From Limosilactobacillus reuteri subsp. reuteri (lineage in GTDB: Bacteria; Bacillota; Bacilli; Lactobacillales; Lactobacillaceae): a stretch of 64,000 bases of DNA. A program made the translations under genes and the position numbers. The stretch is from the NCBI RefSeq assembly GCF_000016825.1, contig NC_009513.1, forward strand, positions 1,077,501 through 1,141,500, written 5' to 3'. The notes under the pieces are model-generated. The model was given only the letters and a program-made list of their open reading frames with translations. It was not told where the DNA came from and made no database searches. How positions within the stretch are numbered: position 1 is the first letter of the stretch; each line of letters starts with the position of its first letter. Shown piece after piece: positions 1 through 10,943 of this stretch.

Positions 1-60
1 TCCTTCATCGGCTCCTAGTACCAAGGCATTCACCATGCGCCCTTCATAACTTAACCTAAA
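1..60 (-). rRNA. 23S rRNA, 5' end (partial)
   Basis: The reverse complement reads as the conserved start of bacterial 23S rRNA, with the block GGGCGCATGGTGAATGCC near its beginning. Only the first ~60 bases lie in the window. The exact mature 5' end is not determined. It follows 16S in the usual order on the minus strand. Confidence 0.9.
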
Positions 61-1833
<1,773 letters not shown>

Positions 1834-2012
1834 AAAATATATAAGAACTTGAATAGCTCTCAATTATCTTTGTTATTAAGCGAATTGACTTCGCAAATGT
1901 TTTGCTTCAAATCACATCGTGATTGAAGACCCTACACATTTGATTCGTCGAAACTTTGTTCAGTTTTCAAGGGTCTACCTGTTGGCCAATCAAGCAGCCA
2001 GTCAACATATTC

Positions 2013-2042
2013 ATTATAACATACATCAGATTAGCTTGTCAA
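2013..2042 (-). promoter_or_regulatory. rrn promoter P2 (proximal)
   Basis: On the minus strand TTGACA (2042-2037) is followed after 18 bases by TATAAT (2018-2013), a near-ideal sigma-A promoter about 180 bases upstream of 16S. Confidence 0.85.
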
Positions 2043-2102
2043 GAAGAAATTTTAATCAATTTTGAATTTCTTTTGATTGATAACTCAATCAGCAACTTTA
2101 TT

Positions 2103-2131
2103 AATATATCATATCGTCAATGGGATGTCAA
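2103..2131 (-). promoter_or_regulatory. rrn promoter P1 (distal)
   Basis: On the minus strand TTGACA (2131-2126) and TATATT (2108-2103) are separated by 17 bases. Tandem promoters about 90 bases apart are typical of Firmicute rRNA operons. The A+T-rich tract upstream (about 2132-2160) could act as an UP element. Confidence 0.8.
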
Positions 2132-2267
2132 CAATATTTTTCAAATTATTATTGAGACTTTGCAGCTAAGTTAAATAAATCTAAGAAGCTACAAGCGATC
2201 ATCCATCTCCCATCGCTGACAGGAATTTTATTATATCCTATCTCTAAATCCTTTGCAAGCATTTATT

Positions 2268-2762
2268 TTATTTTTTATGCATATCATTCAAAAATTGTTG
2301 AAGGTTTAACTCTTCATTAACTTTTTGGAACGTTTCGGTATTCCAACCATTACTACCTGTAACAATTAATTTATTATTATCAAGCGTTGCAGTAAGGGGA
2401 TTAGTTACGTCACGATCTTCCAAATTTATAAGGTAGTGTTCTCCTTCTTTACGCCAAGTTAAGCTATCATTTGTATCCGGATTATTCTTATCTGCATAAA
2501 CATACCGACCTGTTCCGTTTTCATTTAAGACAATAGCTGCACCGTCTTGATCATCTCGATACGATCCAACAACTTTTTCAGTCTTTGTTATTTTAGGCGA
2601 ATCCTTCTTTACTACTTTATTATCACGAACTGGGTTAAGTTGCTTACTAGCAAACCGTTTATAATTTACCCCTAAAACTCCTAACAAGATTACCAGTAAT
2701 ATAGTAAATATAATTAACCCAATATGGGATCGTTTCTTTTTAGTACTTTTCACCATTATCAC
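2268..2762 (-). CDS. membrane-anchored hypothetical protein, 164 aa
   Basis: I do not recognise the family. The protein starts with a lysine-rich stretch (KSTKKKR) followed by one strong hydrophobic segment at about residues 14-31, so it is probably anchored by an N-terminal helix with the rest outside. The exterior part is polar with a few beta-like stretches, for instance GTGRYVYADK and NKLIVTGSNGW, reminiscent of small lipocalin-like or DUF4828-type extracellular domains, but this is a guess. The start is GTG at 2762, with AGGAGGG five to six bases before it; an ATG two codons further in is possible. It stands alone between rrn and the next unknown gene. Confidence 0.65.
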   Translation of the reverse strand: MIMVKSTKKKRSHIGLIIFTILLVILLGVLGVNYKRFASKQLNPVRDNKVVKKDSPKITKTEKVVGSYRDDQDGAAIVLNENGTGRYVYADKNNPDTNDSLTWRKEGEHYLINLEDRDVTNPLTATLDNNKLIVTGSNGWNTETFQKVNEELNLQQFLNDMHKK

Positions 2763-2786
2763 CCCATCCCTCCTAGTATTATCTCA

Positions 2787-3794
2787 TCATTTCAGTAAAT
2801 CTGTCACATCTTTTTTAGCTGATCTTTTCTTTTCTTCAAGTTGAATAAATTCTCGAAGGTATTTAAATGGAAAAGGAATTACTGTTAATTGATGGAATCG
2901 TACAAAATTCACCATCATCAGTTGAAGAAACTTCAAGATGTTTTCGGCCTCAATCGTAGCGAAACCACGCTCATTTAATTTAATGTTAGGCTGAAGTTGC
3001 CAGATGTGTGATGTCTTTGCAATTGACATATTCATATTTTTACTAATGGTTCCTACATTATAGTAAATAACATCCTGATCGTCGTTATCAACGAAATAAT
3101 TAATATCGGTTAACCCAGAGAGATACTTTTGAACATGGGATTTTATTTTTGGTTTCACTTTCAAAACTAGTCCATATTGTTCATATAATTCATCCAATAA
3201 TAAATTAATTGCAATTGGACTTAGTATTTTATTCTTCTTCATAAAATCAAATTCATTTTTTAAGTCATTGATGTTAAATGAATCTAGCTCTCTTTTATTA
3301 ATGATAGAAATAAGATTTTGGTATTTAGTTCTGTAATTAGGGTAACTTTTACTTAAATCATTCAAAGTCCGTTTAAGTTCCGCTTTTGTTACTGATGAAC
3401 AATTTTGATGACTAATCATCTCGTTGATATCGCTAAAAAGCTCAGCATTAGGCAAGGTAAAGATATTTTTCCTATTTAAATTGTAGAAAGTATTGGCAGG
3501 AGTTTTAATTAGGTACTGAAGATCTGCATCATCGGAATTAACAAATTTTGAGCTTTCTTGTAAATCTAACCGTCTCACCTCGAATTCATCACTATTAATC
3601 ATTTTAAATAGATAGACTGCTTGGGTACCATAAGCTCCCTTTGCAACTTGATAAAACTCCCATCCCACCATTGAATCTGGTGAATGATACAGACTTAAGC
3701 TTCTTTCTTTCAAATCTTTCTTTATTATCAACTCTTTTAATGAATTAATTAACGTACTTCTTAGAGCACCCTTCCTAAAGGTATCAATTGTCAA
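2787..3794 (-). CDS. hypothetical protein, 335 aa
   Basis: Family not recognised. It is a soluble, charged, mostly helical-looking protein without a signal peptide or membrane segment. The C-terminal end is lysine-rich (EEKKRSAKKD). It lies 24 bases upstream of the 164-aa gene and about 60 bases downstream of a frameshifted helicase remnant on the same strand. The N-terminal codons are not preceded by a strong ribosome-binding site, so the true start may be a little inside. The neighbourhood (decayed helicase, A+T-rich codons) suggests an acquired patch behind the rrn operon. It could be a plasmid- or phage-related accessory protein, but nothing in it proves that. Confidence 0.55.
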   Translation of the reverse strand: MTIDTFRKGALRSTLINSLKELIIKKDLKERSLSLYHSPDSMVGWEFYQVAKGAYGTQAVYLFKMINSDEFEVRRLDLQESSKFVNSDDADLQYLIKTPANTFYNLNRKNIFTLPNAELFSDINEMISHQNCSSVTKAELKRTLNDLSKSYPNYRTKYQNLISIINKRELDSFNINDLKNEFDFMKKNKILSPIAINLLLDELYEQYGLVLKVKPKIKSHVQKYLSGLTDINYFVDNDDQDVIYYNVGTISKNMNMSIAKTSHIWQLQPNIKLNERGFATIEAENILKFLQLMMVNFVRFHQLTVIPFPFKYLREFIQLEEKKRSAKKDVTDLLK

Positions 3795-3853
3795 ATGTTG
3801 TACTATTGCCTGCTATAGTCTCTCGCATAATTATCTTTAACATCTTCATGAGT

Positions 3854-4268
3854 TTAGAAATACCGCTTATCATTAATCACCACTAGATTATATCCAAATT
3901 TATCTTCAACGGTCGGTCTAATATTGACTTTAACGGTTGGCAAAAGCTGAACCAACGCGGCCTTGATATCTTCTATCCGTTCATCCCTTGCAATCCGATT
4001 GTCGATTAAGTTTAACTGATTCGTCGCAAAGAATTCTTCGATATGCTTGTCTAACCAATCCCTGCCATGCTTCGTCTCGATTCTGTCTGCTAGGAGTTAT
4101 GTAGATAATGACATCGGAGTTCTTACTTTTCATTAGCATGTCCGTTACCCACTGCAGACCACCCGTTGTTTTTCCAGAACCAGTTCGATTTTCAAATAAT
4201 GCTAAACCTGGAAGCTGCTTTTCAGCAATTTCATTAAACAGCTTAACCGTTAAATTTTCCATTGGCAC
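3854..4268 (-). pseudogene. frameshifted helicase N-terminal remnant
   Basis: Reading from ATG at 4268 gives about 60 residues with a P-loop (NRTGSGKTT, residues 27-35) and then a typical motif Ia region (VIIYITPSRQN) of superfamily 2 DEAD/DEAH helicases. Near 4090 the sensible frame shifts by one base: the following sequence continues in another frame as LADRIETKHGRDW... and runs to a stop at 3854-3856. The combined product would be only ~138 aa, far too short for a helicase, so this is a 5' fragment with a frameshift and loss of the remainder. The family assignment rests on the P-loop and its surroundings only. Confidence 0.6.
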
Positions 4269-4376
4269 TATCTCCCTTCTAAAAAAGCAAAAAGGGCTCC
4301 TTGCTGATCAAAGAGTCCCCAAATAATAATTCAATAATTGCAATAAATCATATATGTTGCTGAAAGATAATTCATT

Positions 4377-5213
4377 TTACTTATTTGCTGCTATTTTCTT
4401 TCCCTTATTTACATAGTGAAGTGTACCAATCGGACCATCAACGTGAAGTTTGCCATTCTTATAAACAAGTTTGGTTACTGCCGCATTCTGCATTGGCTTT
4501 CCATCATATTTTTTAGAAATAGTTGAAAGATATTCATTAATTGACATTCCAGAACTAACAACTAAGACATTGCCGCCACCCTGTTCTTGAGTCGTTTTTG
4601 CAATGTGAAGCAATTCGGAATTCATCCGTTTTTGAACCTGAGCTGAACTTTCTGCCCGATCACTTTTAGCCAACTTGGTATTTTGCGAATTGTCCATATC
4701 AAGTTTGTGGTAGGCATCTTGGAGCTTATTCCAGTAATCTTTGCCTGTTGCTTGCTGGAACTGCTTGCCATCTTGATAACCATAAACATTAGCAATCTTC
4801 TGGTTATCAGCTTCAATACTATCTCCTTCAAAGCTGCCGTATCCGCCTTCACGTAACATTGGTGTGGTCGTAATCTTTGTATTTGGATTGGCAGAATACT
4901 TTAATGCTTGCTGTGCAGTAACTTCTTGCCGGGTTAAGTTACCCGTGTAAGCATGCTTAAATTTAATTCCCTTTAATCCATAGCCCAAATCATTAGCAAC
5001 AGTAATTCCATTTTTGGTTAATGGAAAATCACTCGATCCTTGCACCCGTTGCATCACATTACCAGTAGTTTCCCCGTGACGTGTAAGATAGATTGTCACC
5101 TGCTTATCATTAGAGGCTGCATAGGTAGTAGCTGGAACCACCGTCATCGCAGAGCTCCCTAATAGTAAACCTGATAAAACAGCACACATTACTGTTAATT
5201 TTTTGAATTTCAT
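4377..5213 (-). CDS. secreted histidine phosphatase family protein
   Basis: The 278-aa protein has a Sec signal peptide (MKFKK then a hydrophobic stretch to about residue 24, likely cut around residues 30-33) and the phosphoglycerate-mutase-type catalytic motif LTRHGET at 43-49, where His46 would be phosphorylated. Further family marks are the LTRQEVTAQQ arginine region and the SSGMS segment near the C-terminus, where the family normally has a second catalytic histidine; here the motif reads VVSSGMSI, so that histidine appears replaced by serine. The enzyme would act outside the membrane on phosphate esters; the substrate is not predictable. It is monocistronic and divergent from nagB. Confidence 0.8.
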   Translation of the reverse strand: MKFKKLTVMCAVLSGLLLGSSAMTVVPATTYAASNDKQVTIYLTRHGETTGNVMQRVQGSSDFPLTKNGITVANDLGYGLKGIKFKHAYTGNLTRQEVTAQQALKYSANPNTKITTTPMLREGGYGSFEGDSIEADNQKIANVYGYQDGKQFQQATGKDYWNKLQDAYHKLDMDNSQNTKLAKSDRAESSAQVQKRMNSELLHIAKTTQEQGGGNVLVVSSGMSINEYLSTISKKYDGKPMQNAAVTKLVYKNGKLHVDGPIGTLHYVNKGKKIAANK

Positions 5214-5271
5214 TAAACTTTCCCCAATTCTTATCAGATTCTTTCAGCAACACCCTCATTTTACACATTTT

Positions 5272-5285
5272 TGTGAGCGCGTTCA
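5272..5285. promoter_or_regulatory. putative cre (CcpA) site
   Basis: TGTGAGCGCGTTCA differs at one position from the catabolite-responsive consensus TGWNANCGNTNWCA. It lies between the phosphatase gene and nagB, about 90 bases before the nagB start, so carbon catabolite control of either gene is plausible. This is a pattern match only. Confidence 0.5.
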
Positions 5286-5376
5286 ATAACATTTTTGTCA
5301 AATTTTAAGAATAAGCATTTGCAATTGCTCTTTTCTTTTTCCTTAAAAGAATTACAATAGTCGTGAGGTGATGAGG

Positions 5377-6081
5377 ATGAAAATTCTTGTAACGAAAAAT
5401 AAAGAAGTAGCAAGCCAAAACGCCTTTGAACTTCTCCAAACAGATATTATTAACGGTGCTCAGGTACTTGGCCTTGCAACAGGGAGTTCTCCACTAGGTC
5501 TTTATCAAAAGATGACTAGTAGTTCAGCTGATTATTCCAACCTTATTTCTATTAACCTTGATGAATATGTCGGCCTCAAACCAACTGATCCGCAAAGTTA
5601 CCATTACTTTATGGAGCATCATCTTTTCGCGCAAAAGCCATTTGCCAAAAGTTTTATTCCTGATGGCAGTAATCTGAACGCCACTGAAGTAATTAATCAC
5701 TATAATAAGATTTTGGCTACTTATCCTATTGATACGCAAATTTTAGGAATTGGCAATAATGGTCATATCGGTTTTAATGAGCCTGGAACCCCTTTTGATA
5801 GCCAAACCCATAAAGTAAAGTTAACTCCTGCTACTATCAATGCCAATGCACGCTTCTTTACTTCAAGTAAGGACGTGCCAACGGAAGCCTACACGATGGG
5901 AATTGGTTCAATCTTGCAAGCAAAACATATCATCTTACTCGCATTTGGTGAGCAAAAAGCAGACACAATCAACAAAATGGTCAACGGTAAAATCACGACC
6001 GCTGTTCCGGCATCAGCTCTCCAACAGCATCCAAACGTAACAGTGATTCTTGATGAACAAGCAGCAAGCAAACTAGCTTAA
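5377..6081 (+). CDS. nagB: glucosamine-6-phosphate deaminase
   Basis: The enzyme turns glucosamine 6-phosphate into fructose 6-phosphate and ammonia, the last step of amino-sugar use. Family motifs are clear: [11 protein letters not shown] near the start (sugar-phosphate loop), NLDEYVGL with the catalytic aspartate, and [14 protein letters not shown] with the catalytic histidine region. Starting at ATG 5377 gives 234 aa, the usual Firmicute length (233-235 aa); GAGGTG seven bases upstream supports this start over the GTG/ATG codons just before. It is a single gene followed head-to-tail by the converging Fic gene. The cre-like site upstream fits glucose repression. Confidence 0.95.
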
Positions 6082-6638
6082 CCAGCACTTTTCTGTAAAG
6101 CTATGGTCTTGGCAATAATACCGACATCCGATTGGTTTAATCCGGCAATCATTTCCGCGTTATCTGCCGGGTAATCAATTACCTGACCATGATGAAGGGC
6201 AATTAACTGAATGAATAATTTAGTTGACCGGCCATTCCCTTCACGAAACGGATGAATATAATTTAGATCATTTAAGAGAGCAGCATAATCCTCAATGGTA
6301 GGCTGCTTTTTCTTATTCAATCGTCCAATTTCATCATTAATATATTTAATTGCATTATCAAAACGACCATATTCCAAAAAATCAAAACCTGCCTTTGAAA
6401 TATAGTAGTTACGTAACTCACCCGCCCAGTCATAAAGCCAACCAAAAAGGAATTTGTTAATTGTCTGCAAATCTTCAAAGCTTTTAATTTTCGGTTGTTG
6501 TTGAAGAAGGGCCACTTCCCTTTCTGCTACACCACGATACTCAATTAACCTTAATTCATCCGCGTTTTTAATTGCAAACTTATTGCGGAGGGTTCCATTA
6601 TCATATAAAAATTTTGCTTGAAGTTCTTCATCAGTCAT
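6078..6638 (-). CDS. fic: Fic/Doc family protein (putative AMPylating toxin)
   Basis: The 186-aa protein carries the Fic active-site loop [12 protein letters not shown] at residues 129-140, with the catalytic His129 and the phosphate-binding GNGR. The last arginine of the usual HxFx(D/E)GNGRxxR motif is replaced by lysine (Lys140). Fic enzymes transfer AMP from ATP to hydroxyl groups of targets such as gyrase or topoisomerase IV; the target here is unknown. ATG 6638 lies one base after the stop codon of the upstream antitoxin gene, so translation is coupled; a longer TTG start is less likely. No inhibitory helix motif is seen in Fic itself, fitting a class I system with the inhibitor in trans. 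Confidence 0.88.
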
Positions 6639-6639
6639 C

Positions 6640-7053
6640 TTAATCACCAAATAATTGCTCAATTTCCATTAAAATTTCATCATCTGGATTTTCAGCACTC
6701 TCTTTTAATCGCCTTACATCTGTTGCTGTAGGCTCCCATCCCTCTAAAACATTACTTTCAACAGCAAACCGAACTTGTTGATAAGAAGAAGGTGTTTGGA
6801 ACTGCACGTGCTGAATCGTTAGTTGATCATCGTCAGTATGCAGGTGAAAATCAAAGTCCTGAATCCGATCTAATAATTCTCCTGGACGCTCTCCTAAAGC
6901 ATCTGCAAGTGCATTAAGAATCTGAATTGACCAGGTTGCAACGGGACGTTTAAGTGTTTCGTTAACCTGCGCAACGTCAAGGCCACTTTCTTGAGCAACA
7001 AATGTGACTGTCATATTATTGGTTTTTAAAATATTGATGATGTTTTCTGCCAT
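6640..7053 (-). CDS. Fic antitoxin with HTH domain
   Basis: The 137-aa protein has an N-terminal helix-turn-helix-like region (about 13-60, with TFVAQESGLDVAQVNETLKR) and a C-terminal part containing SNVLEG at 100-105. This fits the Fic inhibitory motif (S/T)xxxE(G/N), in which the glutamate blocks ATP gamma-phosphate binding. It directly precedes fic in one operon. Inference: it both neutralises Fic and autoregulates the operon through the HTH. The family resembles antitoxin VbhA-like inhibitors fused to a DNA-binding module. Confidence 0.75.
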   Translation of the reverse strand: MAENIINILKTNNMTVTFVAQESGLDVAQVNETLKRPVATWSIQILNALADALGERPGELLDRIQDFDFHLHTDDDQLTIQHVQFQTPSSYQQVRFAVESNVLEGWEPTATDVRRLKESAENPDDEILMEIEQLFGD

Positions 7054-7162
7054 ATCTCTACTCCATTTTTACTTTATTGTTTCCATTATAGCGAGAAAAT
7101 AAAATAATGAAAAATAGACTGCTAACTCCCACATAATGAAAGTAACAGTCTATTTTAAGCAA

Positions 7163-9421
7163 TTAAGCATGTTTACGCTTGCGATCAATAATTGTCAATC
7201 CGGTTGCTGCCATTAATGAATTTCCGAGAAGAAGTAATGCAAGATCTTCATCGTTACCAGTTTGTGGTAAAGCTGCTTGCTGGTCAGTTGCTTTTTGTTT
7301 TTGGCCATTAATTGATGTAGGCGTCAAATTAATTAATTGATTATTAGCAGCTACGGTTTGTTGCTTAGATTGAGCATGTAATGTAACAGTTTCGGCGGGT
7401 TGACCAGCTGTTGTTGGCAAGGTTACTGTTGGAGATACCGGTTGGCTCGGAACTTCTTGAAGCTGATTTCCTTCAGTCTGGGAATTAGCATCGTTTTGAG
7501 TGTTCTGATTAGTTCCTGTTTGTGACTGTGAATCTGCGTCAGCCTTCGCTAATTGTTCAGCAGTCAAGTAAATCTTACGGTTCATTGTTGGTGCGGTAAT
7601 TGGTTTACCATCATTAGTCATATCAGTAATATAATCAATAAACGCGTCTGTATCTTGCCCGACAATCCCGACAACTTTGGTACCCTTAAATGCAGAAAAG
7701 CCATCTCCGCCACCTGCTAAAAAGTCATTAATAACAACATTGTAAGTCTTATTCATATCAAGCGGTTGATTATGTTGGTCATAAACTTGAACGACCTTAT
7801 ATGGTTGGTTAGGATCGTTTTGGTCAGTATAAGTATAATGAAGTCCAGAAATTTGTAAGTAGTAAGCTTGATCTTCGTCATATTGTTGATTCAAGGCTTC
7901 AACTATTTGTGCCCCTGTCATTTCAACTACCCGCAAAATATTACCAAATGGTTGAACCGCTTGGGCACTTCCCCATGTAATGGAACGATCAGGATTAACA
8001 TGCAGATCTGCACGAACACCGCCTGTATTAGTCATCGCAAAATCAGCTGGTAAGCCCACCTTATGAGCGGCATATAATTGACCATCGACAACTAATTCAC
8101 CAACGGCATTTTCACGAGTAGGGGTATTATGTAGTCGTCCAAGAATATCGCCTGTGGTAGCAGCTTCCCCTATTTTCTTATTAATAATTGGTGCTACTCT
8201 ATTGTTAGCATCTTCAACAATTGCTGTAACATTTGCATCTGTTTTGATATTAGGCGCATCCTTTTCTGATAATACAGGAAAGACATGCGAAACGAGACTA
8301 TTCGGTGCAAAATCATTAGTTGTTGGATCGATGTAACCGATAATATCATCGTAAGCCTTACCTGTGTAAATGGCTTGCACTAATTTTACACTACCAACAG
8401 TAGCATTAGCATATTGGTGGGAGTGACCGGCAACATAAAGGTCGACAGAATTATCAGGGTCAATTTGGTAAAGCTTCTTAATGATATCAACAGCATTACC
8501 TTTAGTGCTGCCATCTTTATCCGTTGAAACCCCTGTATGGGCAAGAACTACAATTGCATTAACACCCTTTTTACGTAAAATTTGATCATATTTTGCAATT
8601 GTTTCAGCCTCGTCTAAAACATCATAATCTTTGTAATTATCGTATAAGGTTAAAATTGGTAGGGAAGTAATTTCAATCCCAATAAAGCCAATCCGAGCAA
8701 CTTTACCATCACTAGTATGAATTTCTTTAATCAAGTATGGTTGCATTCCAAATGGGATTTGACCATCAGATTTATTTACAACATTGGCAGTAATGATATT
8801 AATCCCTGTTTTCACATGAGGATAGGCCATCTCAGCTTCATTATATTGTTTAGTAGGTTCACCACCATTAACAATCCGCATATACTCAGCTAAACCTTCA
8901 TCAAACTCATGGTTTCCCAAAGTTCCTATTTCAAAATGCATTGCGTCTAAAGCATGCATAGTTGATTCGTCTTGAAGAAGAGCAGAATTTGCTGGAGAAG
9001 CCCCAACCATATCTCCGGCTTCTACCCGAATTGAGGTTCCTGTCGGATTAGCGTTCTTAAAACTTTCCTCTGCCGCATCAAGGTTACCAGCTAGGCGTGC
9101 AACTGTTCCGGCATTCGAATACGTCTTATCTCCAATCGTAGCTGATCCAGTGGTTTCTAACCCACCATGCAGGTCATTGATTCCTAAAATCTGAACTGGA
9201 ATGTCATTTTGATATTTGGCTAGGTCAGACCAATCAGTAGTCGTTTGCGGAGTACTTGCTTCATCCTTATTAGTCTGGACCATTGGCGTAACATTGCTAT
9301 GGGCAGTTTCACCATTAACTGTTGTCCCAGTCATATCCGCATGAACACTATTAGCTTGGAAATATAATCCTAACAATGCTGTCCCTAACAATAAACAATA
9401 TTTTGAACTATTATTCTTCAT
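7163..9421 (-). CDS. cell-wall-anchored 5'-nucleotidase / metallophosphoesterase
   Basis: The 752-aa protein has a signal peptide (residues 1-28), an N-terminal calcineurin-like metallophosphoesterase domain with ILGINDLHGG (about 78-87), GNHEFDEG (about 170-177) and AGHSHQYA, and a C-terminal 5'-nucleotidase domain (TNTGGVRADL, NDFLAGGGDGFSAF) that forms the substrate pocket. A Gln/Thr-rich spacer leads to the sortase signal LPQTG near residue 722, a hydrophobic helix and a basic tail (RKRKHA). It would hydrolyse extracellular nucleotides or related phosphodiesters to nucleosides and phosphate, feeding salvage and perhaps altering adenosine signalling in a host. Single gene. Confidence 0.92.
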   Translation of the reverse strand: MKNNSSKYCLLLGTALLGLYFQANSVHADMTGTTVNGETAHSNVTPMVQTNKDEASTPQTTTDWSDLAKYQNDIPVQILGINDLHGGLETTGSATIGDKTYSNAGTVARLAGNLDAAEESFKNANPTGTSIRVEAGDMVGASPANSALLQDESTMHALDAMHFEIGTLGNHEFDEGLAEYMRIVNGGEPTKQYNEAEMAYPHVKTGINIITANVVNKSDGQIPFGMQPYLIKEIHTSDGKVARIGFIGIEITSLPILTLYDNYKDYDVLDEAETIAKYDQILRKKGVNAIVVLAHTGVSTDKDGSTKGNAVDIIKKLYQIDPDNSVDLYVAGHSHQYANATVGSVKLVQAIYTGKAYDDIIGYIDPTTNDFAPNSLVSHVFPVLSEKDAPNIKTDANVTAIVEDANNRVAPIINKKIGEAATTGDILGRLHNTPTRENAVGELVVDGQLYAAHKVGLPADFAMTNTGGVRADLHVNPDRSITWGSAQAVQPFGNILRVVEMTGAQIVEALNQQYDEDQAYYLQISGLHYTYTDQNDPNQPYKVVQVYDQHNQPLDMNKTYNVVINDFLAGGGDGFSAFKGTKVVGIVGQDTDAFIDYITDMTNDGKPITAPTMNRKIYLTAEQLAKADADSQSQTGTNQNTQNDANSQTEGNQLQEVPSQPVSPTVTLPTTAGQPAETVTLHAQSKQQTVAANNQLINLTPTSINGQKQKATDQQAALPQTGNDEDLALLLLGNSLMAATGLTIIDRKRKHA

Positions 9422-9626
9422 AAAAAACTCCTCTATAAATATACAATGGACAATAGCCTAAAAGCTGTTTTAATTTTATCATGACCAAAAGTTAATTTTT
9501 ATAGTAATTTCGACGCTTATGTAAGGGTATACAACAAGACTAGATTAACTTTTTAAATTGACTTTTATATGATATGATCTTAGAGGGGAAAAACACCTAT
9601 TAAAGAAAATGGGGGGGAAGTATACT

Positions 9627-10304
9627 GTGAGAAAACTAGCAACAATCTTTACTAGCTTTTTTGCTGGAATATGTTTATTTATTATTCCAATTAACCAACA
9701 TTCAGTACTTGCCAGTGATTTACCACTCACCGTTAATATCCCAGACGGTAAGAATGCGCAAGCGACAAGCAAAGGGATTAAGATTGATACTGAAGCAGAT
9801 GGATCTATCACTTTTTCAGGAAAGACTGAAGCCAATGCAACCATTAAAATTGTAAAGCATGGCGGAAACAACGGTCGCTATACTGTCGAAGCCGATGATA
9901 ATGGTAATTTTAGTAAGAGTCTAAAACTTGCTACTAGTACCAAGAAGTGTCGTTTCGATATTACTGCCACTAACGGTGATGATGATAAAAGCGCCAAAAC
10001 AAGTTTTACTGTTACTAATACTACTTACGTAAAACCAGTTGTTGAAAGCGAATCATCTTCAGAAATATCATCTAGCAGCAGTAGCGAGGAAAGTTCAGCA
10101 GTTAATACAAGCAGTAGTTCAACTGCACCATCGAATAACGGTGATATGCGAACCGATCAGGCCGGTATGATCGTTGGTAATGCTCGTTCAAAAATCTACC
10201 ATACGCCTGATCAGCAAGGCTATCATATGAATTCAGCAAATGCGGTATATTTCAACTCAGAAGCAGAAGCGCAAACCGCTGGATACCGCAAATCATTAAG
10301 ATAA
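9627..10304 (+). CDS. secreted Ig-like and sunset-type domain protein
   Basis: The protein (about 225 aa) begins with a signal peptide (RKLATIFTSFFAGICLFII, ending near ...LASD). It continues with one bacterial Ig-like fold (about residues 30-125: GSITFSGKTEANATIKI, DDNGNFSKSLKLA), a serine-rich linker (ESSSEISSSSSSEESS), and a short C-terminal module with VGNARSKIYHTPDQQGYHM and NSEAEAQTAGYR. That module resembles the sunset/Ada-like domain seen in secreted nucleases and host-interaction proteins. GTG at 9627 is chosen because the run of Gs and AAG before it is the only good ribosome-binding site; an ATG at 9609 overlaps it. Role unknown, probably at the cell surface. Confidence 0.75.
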   Translation: MRKLATIFTSFFAGICLFIIPINQHSVLASDLPLTVNIPDGKNAQATSKGIKIDTEADGSITFSGKTEANATIKIVKHGGNNGRYTVEADDNGNFSKSLKLATSTKKCRFDITATNGDDDKSAKTSFTVTNTTYVKPVVESESSSEISSSSSSEESSAVNTSSSSTAPSNNGDMRTDQAGMIVGNARSKIYHTPDQQGYHMNSANAVYFNSEAEAQTAGYRKSLR

Positions 10305-10311
10305 ATAATTT

Positions 10312-10351
10312 CAAAGTCATTATTGCCCTCCCCACAATAATGGCTTTTTTA
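10312..10351 (+). terminator. intrinsic terminator after the secreted Ig-like gene
   Basis: The stem arms AAGTCATTATTG and CAATAATGGCTT enclose a short C-rich loop and are followed by TTTTTT. It ends the plus-strand gene just upstream. Confidence 0.8.
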
Positions 10352-10943
10352 TATTATAAGAAAAAGCTAAGAAGAATTTCCTAGCTTTTAAAATGAAGGC
10401 CTACTTGACTGTGGAAGATAATATGGAGTTAAAGAGCATTAAATGCATTTTTTAGGCCTTCACTTAAATATATACGTAAAAAGATAACATTTGCACTTTT
10501 TATTTTAAAAAATAAAGATCTCCTATCTGGTGGTACGTAAAAAAAGAGCAGATAAGAGATCTTTACATTAAGATTTGTGGGAGAAGAAAGAGAGCAAGAC
10601 AGGAATCACCTGTTACTTCATTTTTTGACGCGAACCTAGCCTTTGGAGGTCACGCAAACATCAATAGTCACCAACAGCTTTGCCAAGCAATGATAGACCA
10701 TTATTGTACTACGCTGTCATCTTGTTATGAAAGCAACTTGACTCATGTCACAGCTCCCATTAAGAAAGTGATTGCAGACGAAGACAGCAACTAATGGGGA
10801 AAGGAGTCTATGAACGAACAAGTCTTCATCTCGCAAATCACCTCCCCTATAAATATATATACGCAAAAAACTAATTTTTGCACTTTTTATTTTTAATCTT
10901 TTTATCTAATTTCATCATCGCAAATTTAAATACTGTTTTGAAC
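10352..10943. repeat. gene-free, repeat-rich interval
   Basis: This stretch has no normal gene. It holds a hairpin at about 10362-10391; a 10-bp inverted pair TGAAGGCCTA/TAGGCCTTCA at 10394-10403 and 10453-10462; two related direct repeats of about 42 bases at 10466-10507 and 10851-10894 (sharing TTTGCACTTTTTATTTT); and between them a 16-bp inverted repeat with one mismatch at about 10515-10565 (arms AAAGATCTCCTATCTG and CAGATAAGAGATCTTT). A 92-codon open frame at 10516-10794 has no ATG, GTG or TTG near its beginning. The direct repeats may mark an old insertion. Confidence 0.6.
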
